Assembly: GCF_000284095.1 (NCBI RefSeq)
Contig: NC_017078.1
Coordinates: 1-64,000 of the forward strand
From: Selenomonas ruminantium subsp. lactilytica TAM6421
Lineage (GTDB): Bacteria; Bacillota; Negativicutes; Selenomonadales; Selenomonadaceae
Reading direction: 5' to 3'
DNA: 64,000 bases
Part shown: piece after piece, positions 1-9,559 of the stretch
How the letters are laid out: every line of letters starts with the position of its first letter
Position numbering within the stretch: the stretch's first letter is position 1
Notes under the pieces: generated by a model
What the model was told of the DNA's origin: nothing
What the model saw: only the letters and a program-made list of their open reading frames with translations
Database searches by the model: none
Program-made: the position numbers and the translations under genes

Positions 1-1002
1 ATGGCGGAATTAACTAACCGAAAGTCATTCACCACCACCCTCTCCAAAGACAATGTGGAGAAGCTCAAAACCCTATCGGAAAAGAAAGGCGTGCCCAAGA
101 CGAAAATCCTTGATGATGCTGTCAACACGCTCTATGAAAAGGAGGAAAGCATGGAACAGGAAGCCAAGAAGCATAAGGGAATCGTGATTTCCGTCAGCAA
201 CAACAAGGGCGGCGTCGGCAAAACAACGACAGTAGCAGCTTTAGCTGACCTCCTGTCCAAGAAGGGCAAAAACATCCTGATGATCGATGCAGATCCCCAG
301 GGCAATCTTTCCAATACCTTCAACTATATGGGCAACGGTCAGAATCAGATCCTGGACAATTATCTCGGCACCCTGCTGAAAGACCGCATGCGTGCCGTTC
401 AGGACGATGCACCGGATAAATGCGTGAAACTTGACTACTTCATCCTGAACTCCACGGAATTTCCCCGCATTGACCTGATCTGCTCCGATATCCGCCTGGA
501 CGGCACCTATGCTGAACTCAATGCCGGTGGTGTCCGCTATGCTTATATCATCGCCGACATCATTGAAGAAGCCAAGGCCATGGACAAATACGACTACATC
601 CTCATCGACAGCCGTCCGGCTATGAACAACGAGGTAGCCATGTTCCTCTTAGGCACCGATTATGTCATCATCCCGGTGGAACCAGCCAAGCATGCCATCT
701 TAGGTGCCAATGCTATGGCCCGTTTCGTCCTCACCACGGCCAAGCAGCGCCCGAGCCTGAAAATCCTCGGTGCCTTCATGACCAAAGTTGTAGACCGTAC
801 CAAATCCTTCCATGAATTCCTCCCAATGGTCCAGAACGGCTGGGACAAGATGCTCTTCGAGACGCGCATCCCCTACAATCAGGATGTCATCAACTCCGAG
901 AATCTCAGTGCACCGGTGACTTACCGGAAACCTGCCTGCAAGGCATCGAAGGCATATATCAAACTTTGTGATGAGGTGGTGGCTAGAATTGAGCAGCAAT
1001 AA
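1..1002 (+). CDS. parA: ParA-type partition ATPase with N-terminal DNA-binding extension
   Basis: Plasmid partition ATPase of 333 aa. The first ~50 residues look like a ribbon-helix-helix type extension (basic, KTLSEKKGVPKTKILDDAV-like), followed by a P-loop ATPase domain: deviant Walker A KGGVGKTT at about residues 69-76, the A' motif ILMIDADPQGN near 93-103, and a conserved DSRP near 202-205. It would bind DNA nonspecifically in its ATP form and move ParB-bound plasmid copies. It overlaps or abuts parB on the same strand, the usual parAB arrangement. The window starts exactly on its ATG, so its promoter is not visible. Confidence 0.93.
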   Translation: MAELTNRKSFTTTLSKDNVEKLKTLSEKKGVPKTKILDDAVNTLYEKEESMEQEAKKHKGIVISVSNNKGGVGKTTTVAALADLLSKKGKNILMIDADPQGNLSNTFNYMGNGQNQILDNYLGTLLKDRMRAVQDDAPDKCVKLDYFILNSTEFPRIDLICSDIRLDGTYAELNAGGVRYAYIIADIIEEAKAMDKYDYILIDSRPAMNNEVAMFLLGTDYVIIPVEPAKHAILGANAMARFVLTTAKQRPSLKILGAFMTKVVDRTKSFHEFLPMVQNGWDKMLFETRIPYNQDVINSENLSAPVTYRKPACKASKAYIKLCDEVVARIEQQ

Positions 1003-2143
1003 GAATAATTCCATGATGGGCATTTCCTTCGTGGATCTGTCCGGAAAAAATGAGGACACGTCCTCCATGCCCGTAGGCGTAAGCAACCGTTTTGAAAATG
1101 AAGAATTCCGGGAAATGACTCGCAGGCGGCTGATGGGCCAAAACAGTGCCCCTGCCGAAACCAAAGCCGAGGCCCCTGCAGAGACAGAAGCAGCCATCCA
1201 GGAAACCACGGCAAAGACGGACAAGATCCTTACGGAAATCGCCGGCAGTACAGGCACCTACCAGCTTTTGTCCCTGGATGCGCTCGTGCCTACGCCAGAT
1301 GAATGGAATCAGTTTTCCTCTATCTCCAACGAGAAAAAGGTGTTGATGGCTGACAGCATCTACCGCAATGGCCTCCAGCAGCCCCTGGTTGTCCGTGCCC
1401 TCGATCCGGAGGGCCGCCAATATCAGATTCTGGCCGGCAACACCCGCAAAAGCATCTATGAAGTCCTCTATGACCTGACCGGCGAAGAGAAATACCTCTC
1501 CATCGAATGCAAGGTTTATGCATATCAGGAACTGACCGATGACCAGGCCCGGGAGATCGCCTCGGACACCAATTACGTTCAGCGTGCGAATCTCACGGGG
1601 CGGGACAAGAGCTTTGCCGTCCGCACGAAACTGAACATCCTCAAGAAGCGCGGCGAAAAGCAGATCCTGGAAAAAGCAGCCGAGCAGATGGGCATGAAGC
1701 GCACGGCGGCCTTCAGCTGGAACAAGATGGCCAATCTCATCCCGGCGTTCTTTGACCTGTTCGATGAAGGCCGCATTTCCCAAAAAACCGCCACCCGCAT
1801 TGCCGCCTGGAACCATGATGTGCAGGAAGAGCTCTACATGCGGTCTGAACAGATCACCGAGGACGTCATCATGGCCATCCCGGCAAAAACTCCCTCTGAG
1901 CTGGTTCTCGGCAGATTCCAGGAACTTACCGCTGCCAGCCAGCAGGAACAGGCAGAAGTCCGCCAGATCGGCCATATCGAGTCTCTGGAAGAACAGGAGA
2001 ATGGTTATACCATCCATCTCTCCGGCAAGGCCCCGGAAGCCTCTCAGCTCGTTATCATGTATCTGCCCAACAAGAAAGCCAAGGCTTTCCGCAACAAATA
2101 TCAGGACTTCATCATTGAAGCACCAGAAACCGAAACCCCCTGA
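968..2143 (+). CDS. parB: ParB-like partition protein
   Basis: ParB/Spo0J-family centromere-binding protein. The ParB nuclease-like (CTPase) fold spans roughly residues 90-190, with the box ILAGNTRKSIYEVL; a helix-turn-helix region follows (about 215-275), then an acidic, proline-containing tail. The longest frame opens at GTG 968 inside parA, but no ribosome site precedes it. TTG 989 lies 9 nt after AGGTGG (974-979), and ATG 1013 is a third option, so the true start is uncertain within 45 bp. The overlap with parA indicates translational coupling. Confidence 0.88.
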   Translation: MMRWWLELSSNKNNSMMGISFVDLSGKNEDTSSMPVGVSNRFENEEFREMTRRRLMGQNSAPAETKAEAPAETEAAIQETTAKTDKILTEIAGSTGTYQLLSLDALVPTPDEWNQFSSISNEKKVLMADSIYRNGLQQPLVVRALDPEGRQYQILAGNTRKSIYEVLYDLTGEEKYLSIECKVYAYQELTDDQAREIASDTNYVQRANLTGRDKSFAVRTKLNILKKRGEKQILEKAAEQMGMKRTAAFSWNKMANLIPAFFDLFDEGRISQKTATRIAAWNHDVQEELYMRSEQITEDVIMAIPAKTPSELVLGRFQELTAASQQEQAEVRQIGHIESLEEQENGYTIHLSGKAPEASQLVIMYLPNKKAKAFRNKYQDFIIEAPETETP

Positions 2144-2197
2144 GACCCAAAGTACTAACCAGGCAGTTAAAATATGTTATCGTCACATAATGTACTT

Positions 2198-2910
2198 TAT
2201 GGTGGTATAATTTGTCGGTAAATACCTTTTTCGTGCCATATCGTACATTCTAAGAAAAAGTTATCAACAGCATGTTGATAACTTTTTCCCTTTATTTATG
2301 CGGTTACTCGTTATTTATCAACATTTTTATGTGGATAAAATCGACAAATCCCCCCACCATAAAAGAAAAACCGACAAATTATACCACCATTAGTGCTCAT
2401 CCCTTGATTTTCCGGCTCCTTTAACCGACAGAAGATACCACCACAAAACTTTTTCCGACAAATCTCCCCATCACAAAAAAATTGCGCAGCCCTTGCTGTA
2501 TCAACGCTCGAAACACATTGCTTTCGAATATCCACAGAGGCTACCGACAAATTCCCCCACCACAACCGACAAAACCTCCCACTACAAATGGCAGAATACC
2601 GACAAACTTCCCCACCACAACGACTAAAAACAGCCATCTCCCTTAGAATCATAAGGCTTCTGCTATTGTTCCGACCAAACGTCCCACCACAAATACTTTT
2701 CCGACAAAATCCTCCACCACAAAGCAACAGCTGATCCACAGAAAAAACAACTCAAGCCTTGATATTCCTGGGCTCACCGGTCTGCCGACAAATCCCCCCA
2801 CCATAACCTTCCCTATATATATTATTATATGTTTATTATATAAACATATAATATATAAGGAACCACTTTGTTGTGGGAAATATTTATTGCTAATTTCCAC
2901 CACAAAGCGT
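2198..2910. other. oriV: Iteron-type replication origin
   Basis: No gene lies here. At least ten direct copies of a ~22-bp repeat, consensus CCGACAAA-N4/5-CCCACCACAA, begin at 2341, 2371, 2425, 2455, 2544, 2566, 2599, 2671, 2701 and 2785. One inverted copy lies at 2198-2218 and a half copy (CCACCACAAA) near 2897. Copies at 2544 and 2566 abut exactly. DnaA-box-like 9-mers occur at 2261, 2273, 2315 (TTATCAACA type) and a perfect one at 2330-2338 (TGTGGATAA). An AT-rich tract at 2811-2862 is a candidate unwinding element. This layout is known for origins served by Rep_3 initiators, and such a gene follows. Confidence 0.88.
2255..2287. repeat. Perfect 15-bp-arm palindrome after parB (terminator, parS or DnaA-box pair)
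   Basis: Arms AAAAAGTTATCAACA (2255-2269) and its exact reverse complement (2273-2287) flank GCA. The right arm ends in T5, so it can act as the parAB terminator. Each arm also contains TTATCAACA, one base from the DnaA box TTATCCACA. A centromere (parS) role is equally possible. Confidence 0.6.
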
Positions 2911-2955
2911 ATAATAATTACAGAATCGGCATGTAGAGAAAGGGTATATATATAT

Positions 2956-4326
2956 ATGACTGCCAAAAAGAGCTCTCCGATATCTCCCGTAACGGAATAT
3001 CTATATCAAAACCTGGAATTTGATACACCCACAAAATTTGCCAACGAACTGATGTTTGCCAAGCATTCTCTTCGTGAAAATGAAATGAAAATCTGGTTGC
3101 TTACTGTAGCGTCATTGGCCAAGGAAAAGAATCTGAACCATAGTGTTCTTTATGAATATAATATCTCCCTGCTAGCTGATAAACTCAACATCAACAAGGA
3201 TAAAGGCTGGCGCAACATCATCCGGGAAGCCATCGATCACGTCTCCGACAAAAGCCTGAAAATTGTCAAGCGTTACTCCAGCGAAGAGGATAAGCACAAT
3301 TGGCTTAAAATTCCTCTTTACAATTCCGTAGAATACAACGACTTCAACGATACCGTTTCCGTATCCATCAATCAGAAGATGCTTCCCTATCTGCAGGATT
3401 TCACAGAGAAATTTACCGAAGTTGATATCGATGAGATGCTGGCCATCCGGGGAATAACTCAGCTAAAAGTCTTTATGGTGGTCAAGGAGCTCATTGCAGA
3501 GGGAACATATACCATCAGCATCGATCGCTTCAAGGATCGGTTGAACATACCGGTCACGTCCTATGCAAATTTCCGGGATTTTCAGCGTGATGTACTGAAA
3601 AAAGCAGAACAGCAGATACGCAAGAACACATCCTTGACACAGTTTCACTTCTCCCATAATGGCAAAGGACGCAGAGCAGCCACTACCATCACGATCCACC
3701 TGTCTGATGTGGAAGGCAAGGTTCTGCCAGCACCGAAACGGGTAGTAACTACTGAGGATAAGATTGCCGAACTGGATGCCGAGCATATGCGCCTGTTCGA
3801 CGAATATTCCTCCTTTGGCATCAAGCCGGAGGCAACTTGTCTAGATCTCATCAACAACTACAGTCTCGACGTGCTCAAAAGCAATCTGGCTTATTACAAG
3901 GATCAGCTCAAAAAACGTAAGCCGGACCAGGAACCCCTTAGTGCTGGCTATCTAATCACTTGCGTGAAAAAAGATTACGCCAAATCACGGCGGAAAACCT
4001 GGCTACGTAAAGCCGATACCAATGGCAGTGTGGAAACTGAATTGCAGAAGACCGATATGCAACTGGAGGATGTCTACAAGACCTGCAAGAATAATGCTGG
4101 TGTCCTGATCAAGAAAGGCAAGCTGCCGAAGCTGCTCGCAATCTTTGATACAGCCGTCAATTCCATGGAGAACATGGCTATGAATATGGGGATTCCTTTC
4201 GATGCCAGCGAGGCCAGGATCAAGATCCAGAAAAGGGATCTGCGCAATAAGGAGACGATGCTGTTCCGCGAACATCTGGCCCAGCGTCTCATGTCGGGCT
4301 ATATCACGATGGACAGTATGTTATAA
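2956..4326 (+). CDS. repA: Rep_3-family plasmid replication initiator
   Basis: Initiator of 456 aa, expected to bind the iterons upstream and recruit DnaA and helicase. The N-terminal half (about 20-250) has the Rep_3 winged-helix pair pattern: KHSLRENEMKIWLL, then ISLLADKLNI and a second unit with ITQLKVFMVVKELIAEG. The C-terminal ~150 residues are charged and helical. The frame is open from 2887, but ATG 2956 is preferred: upstream codons run through the last half iteron, and AGAAAGGG lies about 12 nt before it. The TATATA tract in between is an unusually long spacer. Its promoter must overlap the iterons, suggesting autoregulation. Confidence 0.88.
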   Translation: MTAKKSSPISPVTEYLYQNLEFDTPTKFANELMFAKHSLRENEMKIWLLTVASLAKEKNLNHSVLYEYNISLLADKLNINKDKGWRNIIREAIDHVSDKSLKIVKRYSSEEDKHNWLKIPLYNSVEYNDFNDTVSVSINQKMLPYLQDFTEKFTEVDIDEMLAIRGITQLKVFMVVKELIAEGTYTISIDRFKDRLNIPVTSYANFRDFQRDVLKKAEQQIRKNTSLTQFHFSHNGKGRRAATTITIHLSDVEGKVLPAPKRVVTTEDKIAELDAEHMRLFDEYSSFGIKPEATCLDLINNYSLDVLKSNLAYYKDQLKKRKPDQEPLSAGYLITCVKKDYAKSRRKTWLRKADTNGSVETELQKTDMQLEDVYKTCKNNAGVLIKKGKLPKLLAIFDTAVNSMENMAMNMGIPFDASEARIKIQKRDLRNKETMLFREHLAQRLMSGYITMDSML

Positions 4327-4345
4327 GAGAATAAGAAGAGAAAAG

Positions 4346-4380
4346 AGAAATGCCGCAGTTTGTTGTGGCATTTCTTTTTT
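4346..4380 (+). terminator. Rho-independent terminator after repA
   Basis: Stem AGAAATGCCGCA (4346-4357) pairs with 4364-4375 around a 6-nt loop and runs into a T6 tract. It separates repA from the enolase promoter. Confidence 0.85.
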
Positions 4381-4413
4381 GGGCAGTTACGGAAAAATAT
4401 AAATGATAATGAC

Positions 4414-4442
4414 TTGCAATATCATTTACTCGCGGTTATAAT
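4414..4442 (+). promoter_or_regulatory. Promoter of the enolase gene
   Basis: TTGCAA (4414-4419), 17-bp spacer, TATAAT (4437-4442), followed by GAGGAGG at 4456-4462 before ATG 4475. Confidence 0.7.
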
Positions 4443-4456
4443 AATAGAAGATTTGA

Positions 4457-5776
<1,320 letters not shown>

Positions 5777-5873
5777 TTGCACTATACAATTCAGCAGTCA
5801 GGGATAACCTCCTTATGACGGATGTTTTGACATTTGACATTTGATTTTGACCATATACCTGACAGGTCAGTTT

Positions 5874-5912
5874 AGTCCATTTGGAATAATTTTGTTCCAG
5901 ATGGACTATTAT
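5874..5912 (+). terminator. Terminator-like hairpin after enolase
   Basis: AGTCCATTTGGAA (5874-5886) pairs with TTCCAGATGGACT (5895-5907) with one mismatch, followed by a T-rich stretch. A shorter palindrome CTGACAGGTCAG lies at 5859-5870. Confidence 0.6.
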
Positions 5913-5946
5913 TTTGCTGTTTTTCAGGTTTTTACTTAAAGGGTGC

Positions 5947-5979
5947 TATAATCTAACTATCGAATGAATAATTGTTCAT
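5947..5979 (+). promoter_or_regulatory. Promoter and ArsR/SmtB-like operator of the metal ATPase
   Basis: A -10 element TATAAT (5947-5952) is followed by the dyad ATGAATAATTGTTCAT (5964-5979), which fits the TGAA-N6-TTCA half-element typical of zinc/cadmium-sensing ArsR/SmtB repressors. A 14/16 identical dyad precedes the metallochaperone gene (9091-9106). The regulator itself is not encoded nearby. Confidence 0.6.
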
Positions 5980-6017
5980 ATATTATTGACTGCTCAAAGT
6001 CTGTGGGAGGATTGTCT

Positions 6018-7952
6018 ATGAATAATAAACAGAAGAAAAATCTAATACGGATCATCTTGGCAGCGGTCATGCTGATTGCCCTGAGTTTTGCGCCATTGGC
6101 GGGGGGACCGCGCTTTGCCGCCTATCTTGTGCCCTATCTCATCGTGGGGTATGATATCCTGTATAAAGCGGGGAAGGGCATAAAAAACCGCAAGCCCTTC
6201 GATGAGAGCCTGTTGATGGCGATTGCCACTTTGGGGGCCATGGCCCTGGCAATCTATGAGGATGGCGATTATACCGAAGCAATTGCCGTCATGTTGTTCT
6301 ATCAGGTGGGAGAGTGGTTTCAGGCATATGCTGTGGGGCGCAGCCGCAGAGACATCAGCGAATTGATGGACATCCGACCCAATTATGCGAATCTGCAACA
6401 GGCTGATGGTTCTTTGGCGCAGGTAGATCCTGATGAAGTGGAAATCGGCAGCATCATCGTCGTGAAACCCGGCGAAAAAATCCCCTTGGACGGCGTAGTG
6501 GTGGAAGGCTTTTCGAGCCTCAATACCGTGGCGCTGACTGGTGAATCACTGCCCCGGGAAGTCCGGGAAGGGGATGATGTCATCAGCGGCTGCATTAGCA
6601 GCAACGGTCTGCTGAAGATCAGGACAACCAAGGATTTTGACGAGTCAACGGCCTCCAAAATCCTGGAGATGGTAGAAGATGCCAGCTCCCGTAAATCCCG
6701 GTCGGAGAATTTCATTGCCCGGTTTGCCCGGGTATATACGCCGATTGTGGTCTATGCTGCGCTGGCGCTGGCCTTCCTGCCACCGCTGGTACGGTTTCTG
6801 GGCCTAGGGCTGGAACCGGCCTGGGGCACATGGATCTATCGGGCGCTGACATTTTTGGTCATCAGCTGTCCCTGCGCTTTGGTGGTCAGCATACCCTTGA
6901 GTTTCTTTGCGGGCATTGGTGGCGCGAGCCGTCAGGGGGTTCTCGTAAAGGGTTCGAATTACCTGGAGACGCTGGCAGATGTGGATACAGTGGTCTTCGA
7001 TAAGACGGGCACCCTGACCAAGGGCGTATTTGCGGTCAACGCCATCCATACGGATGTTTTCAGCCGCGAGGAGCTTCTACATCTGGCTGCTCATGTGGAG
7101 CGGTATTCCACCCATCCGATTGCTGAATCCCTGCGGGCTGCCTTTGGGCAGGAAGCCGATGGTTGTGCCGTGGAACAGGTGGAAGAGATCGCTGGTCAGG
7201 GAATCCGGGCACAGGTGAACGGACGGACCGTTCATGTGGGCAATGACAAGCTTATGGATGATATCGGAGCTGAGTGGCATGAATGCGATGCCGCAGGCAC
7301 GATGATCCATGTGGCGGTGGATGGCGTATATGCCGGTCATATCATCATTGCCGATGTGGTGAAGGAACATGCCAGCGAAGCCATCCGGGCCCTCAAGCGA
7401 AATGGCATCAGCCGGACCATCATGCTGACCGGTGACAGCAGCAAGGTCGCAAACAAGGTGGCTGCCGAGCTCCAGCTGGATGATGTTTACAGCCAGCTGC
7501 TGCCCCAGGATAAGGTGGCAAAGGTGGAAGTGCTTTTGCAGCAGCAAAAGCAGGGCCGGCTGGCCTTTGTGGGCGACGGAATCAATGATGCCCCGGTTCT
7601 TTCCCGGGCTGATGTCGGTATTGCCATGGGGGCTATGGGCTCGGATGCGGCCATTGAGGCAGCGGATATCGTACTGATGGATGATGATCCCCTGAAGATA
7701 TCCGTTGCCCAGCGCATCGCTCGCAAGACCATACGGATCGTGAAGCAGAATATCTATTTCTCCATCGGCATCAAGGTGCTGGTGCTGCTGTTGGGAGCTG
7801 TCGGCTTGGCCAATATGTGGGCTGCCATTTTTGCCGATGTGGGCGTCATGGTCCTGGCTGTACTGAATGCTGTACGGGCGATGTTTGTGCCGAAGGCATC
7901 CCTGCTGAATAAAGAAAATGGCCGCAGCTTTGCGGATGCGACCATTGCGTAA
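6018..7952 (+). CDS. Heavy-metal translocating P1B-type ATPase (Zn/Cd/Pb type)
   Basis: Membrane exporter of 644 aa. In order: N-terminal membrane helices, TGES actuator motif (~175), the CPC ion site in SCPCALVVS (C284, C286), DKTGT phosphorylation site (D328), the STHPI histidine-proline motif, TGD, GDGINDAPVL hinge, and two last helices containing KVLVLLL and FADVG. The lysine and aspartate in those helices are the pattern of ZntA/CadA zinc-cadmium-lead pumps rather than copper pumps. There is no N-terminal HMA metal-binding domain; a separate HMA protein is encoded at 9129. The start at ATG 6018 is set by GGGAGG (6005-6010); the longer frame from 5964 would run through the operator. Confidence 0.93.
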   Translation: MNNKQKKNLIRIILAAVMLIALSFAPLAGGPRFAAYLVPYLIVGYDILYKAGKGIKNRKPFDESLLMAIATLGAMALAIYEDGDYTEAIAVMLFYQVGEWFQAYAVGRSRRDISELMDIRPNYANLQQADGSLAQVDPDEVEIGSIIVVKPGEKIPLDGVVVEGFSSLNTVALTGESLPREVREGDDVISGCISSNGLLKIRTTKDFDESTASKILEMVEDASSRKSRSENFIARFARVYTPIVVYAALALAFLPPLVRFLGLGLEPAWGTWIYRALTFLVISCPCALVVSIPLSFFAGIGGASRQGVLVKGSNYLETLADVDTVVFDKTGTLTKGVFAVNAIHTDVFSREELLHLAAHVERYSTHPIAESLRAAFGQEADGCAVEQVEEIAGQGIRAQVNGRTVHVGNDKLMDDIGAEWHECDAAGTMIHVAVDGVYAGHIIIADVVKEHASEAIRALKRNGISRTIMLTGDSSKVANKVAAELQLDDVYSQLLPQDKVAKVEVLLQQQKQGRLAFVGDGINDAPVLSRADVGIAMGAMGSDAAIEAADIVLMDDDPLKISVAQRIARKTIRIVKQNIYFSIGIKVLVLLLGAVGLANMWAAIFADVGVMVLAVLNAVRAMFVPKASLLNKENGRSFADATIA

Positions 7953-7968
7953 CAGAATATGTATTTTT

Positions 7969-8955
7969 TCATTGCCTGCGGTACGCCGTGGGCAATTTTC
8001 CTGTAATCTCCTTGAACACCCGGGTGAATTTGCTTTGGCTGATATAGCCGACTTCCCGGGCGATGACAGACAGGGGCAGATCAGTTTCCCGCATGCGTTT
8101 CATGGCCTGACTGATACGGTATTCCTGCATGAAGCGGGCGATGGGCAGGCCGTAGGTCTGCTTGAAATCCCGCTTGAGGGTGGTGGGATTGATATTGAAC
8201 TTCTGGGATATCTGGGCGATGGTATAGCGGGTGGCAAGATGGCCCGTCAGAAAGGCGTGGATTTCCTGCAGACGGCCAGTCTGTTCTGCATGGTACTGTT
8301 GCCGATCGGGATTGCTGCCTGGCTTCCAAACGGACAGCAGCAGCAGGATTTCCTGAACCTTGATCTGGTAATAGGGCAGGCGGATGCTGTCGGGGATGTT
8401 GTAGAGGGGGGTCAGCATGCGGTCGAGGGGGCTGCCGCTGGGCAATGTCAAGGGGCTGGCGGGCAGGCAGAAATCCTGATAGAGCTGTTCGGTGCTCAGC
8501 CGTGCCTCCTGCAGGATAGTGGGCAGATTTCTGCCAAAGACATTGAGGTCCAGGGAAATGGAGATGCCCTCGTAAAAACCAGCGGGAAATTCCATATAGG
8601 AGTCGGCGCAGCAATCGGTGGTGTGAATGTCCAGATCGCCGGCATTCAGGTACAGGCGCTTGCCGCCATGGAGATGCCAGCTGGCACGTCCGCGGCGGCA
8701 GTGGTTGATTTCGATGACCATATCGGAAGCCGGGTGCTGATAGCGGACCGAGGGGGCCAGAAAGCGTGCATGGGAAAGATGCAGGCCCGGAAACAGATGG
8801 AAATTGTCGATAAGTCCCTTGCCTGCCGTAAGCAGGGGCTGCCACTTTCCCAGCCGTCCATGCTGCTTGTGCTGCGGGTAATGGGCATTGATCTTCAGGG
8901 TTCCCTCGGGAATTTGCGGCAGGAAATCCTGGATGTCTTTGTAATGGGCTGGCAT
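7969..8955 (-). CDS. AraC-family transcriptional regulator
   Basis: 328 aa. The C-terminal ~100 residues form the AraC double helix-turn-helix (RYTIAQISQKFNINPTTLKR and LPLSVIAREVGYISQSKFTR, ending in a FKEITGKLPTAYR box). The N-terminal part is a cupin-like sensor region of unknown ligand (YQHPASDMVIEINHCRRG). It lies convergent with the ATPase and divergent from the HMA gene, so it may control one of them, but the operators there look like ArsR/SmtB sites rather than AraC half-sites. Related proteins in this family often respond to siderophores or metals; that is not shown here. Confidence 0.88.
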   Translation of the reverse strand: MPAHYKDIQDFLPQIPEGTLKINAHYPQHKQHGRLGKWQPLLTAGKGLIDNFHLFPGLHLSHARFLAPSVRYQHPASDMVIEINHCRRGRASWHLHGGKRLYLNAGDLDIHTTDCCADSYMEFPAGFYEGISISLDLNVFGRNLPTILQEARLSTEQLYQDFCLPASPLTLPSGSPLDRMLTPLYNIPDSIRLPYYQIKVQEILLLLSVWKPGSNPDRQQYHAEQTGRLQEIHAFLTGHLATRYTIAQISQKFNINPTTLKRDFKQTYGLPIARFMQEYRISQAMKRMRETDLPLSVIAREVGYISQSKFTRVFKEITGKLPTAYRRQ

Positions 8956-9050
8956 AAAAAACTCCTTTCGTGTATGTCGCTTATAGTTTAACAGGTTTTA
9001 GCCTGTTTGGAAATAGATTGCGCCGAATGGCAGGGAAAATGCTGGAGTCA

Positions 9051-9106
9051 TTGTCTTTTGTGCAGCAGAATATTATACTGAAATCATCAAATGAATAATC
9101 ATTCAT
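9051..9106 (+). promoter_or_regulatory. Promoter and operator of the HMA metallochaperone gene
   Basis: TTGTCT (9051-9056), 17-bp spacer, TATACT (9074-9079), then the dyad ATGAATAATCATTCAT (9091-9106) covering the transcription start. Two changes separate it from the dyad before the P-type ATPase. Confidence 0.65.
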
Positions 9107-9128
9107 ATATAAAGAGAGGATGTTTTAC

Positions 9129-9347
9129 ATGAAGAAGACGTATAAAATCGATGTGGATTGTGCTAACTGCGCCAACCTGATGGAAGAAGCGGCAAAAAAA
9201 ACAGCCGGGGTCAAAGATGCCACAGTGAATTTCATGGCCCTCAAGATGAAGGTCGAGTTTGAAGATGGTCAGGATGTTCAGGCTGTTATGGAAAATGTCC
9301 GCGCCAACTGCAAGCGGGTAGAAGACGACTGCGAAGTGTACCTCTGA
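9129..9347 (+). CDS. Single-domain HMA heavy-metal-binding protein
   Basis: 72-aa ferredoxin-like metallochaperone. The metal-binding CxxC is CANC (C11, C14), and two further cysteines lie near the C-terminus (NCKRVEDDCEV). It probably supplies the N-terminal metal-binding function that the P1B ATPase upstream lacks. ATG 9129 is chosen over 9120 because AGAGAGGA (9113-9120) sits 8 nt before it and would overlap the earlier start. The shared operator points to co-regulation with the ATPase although an AraC gene lies between them. Confidence 0.88.
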   Translation: MKKTYKIDVDCANCANLMEEAAKKTAGVKDATVNFMALKMKVEFEDGQDVQAVMENVRANCKRVEDDCEVYL

Positions 9348-9511
9348 GGAATTGACAGGGGATAATTTCCTTTAGTGTGCTAAATTATTCGGTCAGCGAA
9401 TTTTTTCCTTTCGCTTGCAGCCGCAGAGATGATATCAGCAAAATGCTAATCTGACTGGTGGAAGGGCAAATAATAACCCCCCGGGGAGCTTACGCAATTG
9501 TTGGATTTTCG

Positions 9512-9543
9512 TTACAATAGTTTTGTAGTCATAATTATTGTAA
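9512..9543 (+). promoter_or_regulatory. Inverted repeat over the nickel/cobalt transporter promoter (NikR-like candidate)
   Basis: TTACAATA (9512-9519) and TATTGTAA (9536-9543) form a perfect 8-bp dyad with a 16-nt spacer, close to the geometry of NikR sites. The left arm overlaps a possible -10 (TACAAT, 9513-9518; TTACGC 17 bp upstream). It ends just before the GAGGAGG of the transporter gene. Confidence 0.5.
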
Positions 9544-9559
9544 TGAGGAGGTATCATCT

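Noticed and set aside
983-2017. 344-codon open frame on the minus strand
   Set aside because: Antisense of parB, no recognisable protein.
2341-2806. CRISPR array
   Set aside because: Repeats are short, diverged, unevenly spaced and next to a Rep_3 gene: iterons.
7918-8991. 357-codon open frame on the plus strand
   Set aside because: Antisense of the AraC regulator gene, whose helix-turn-helix is unmistakable.
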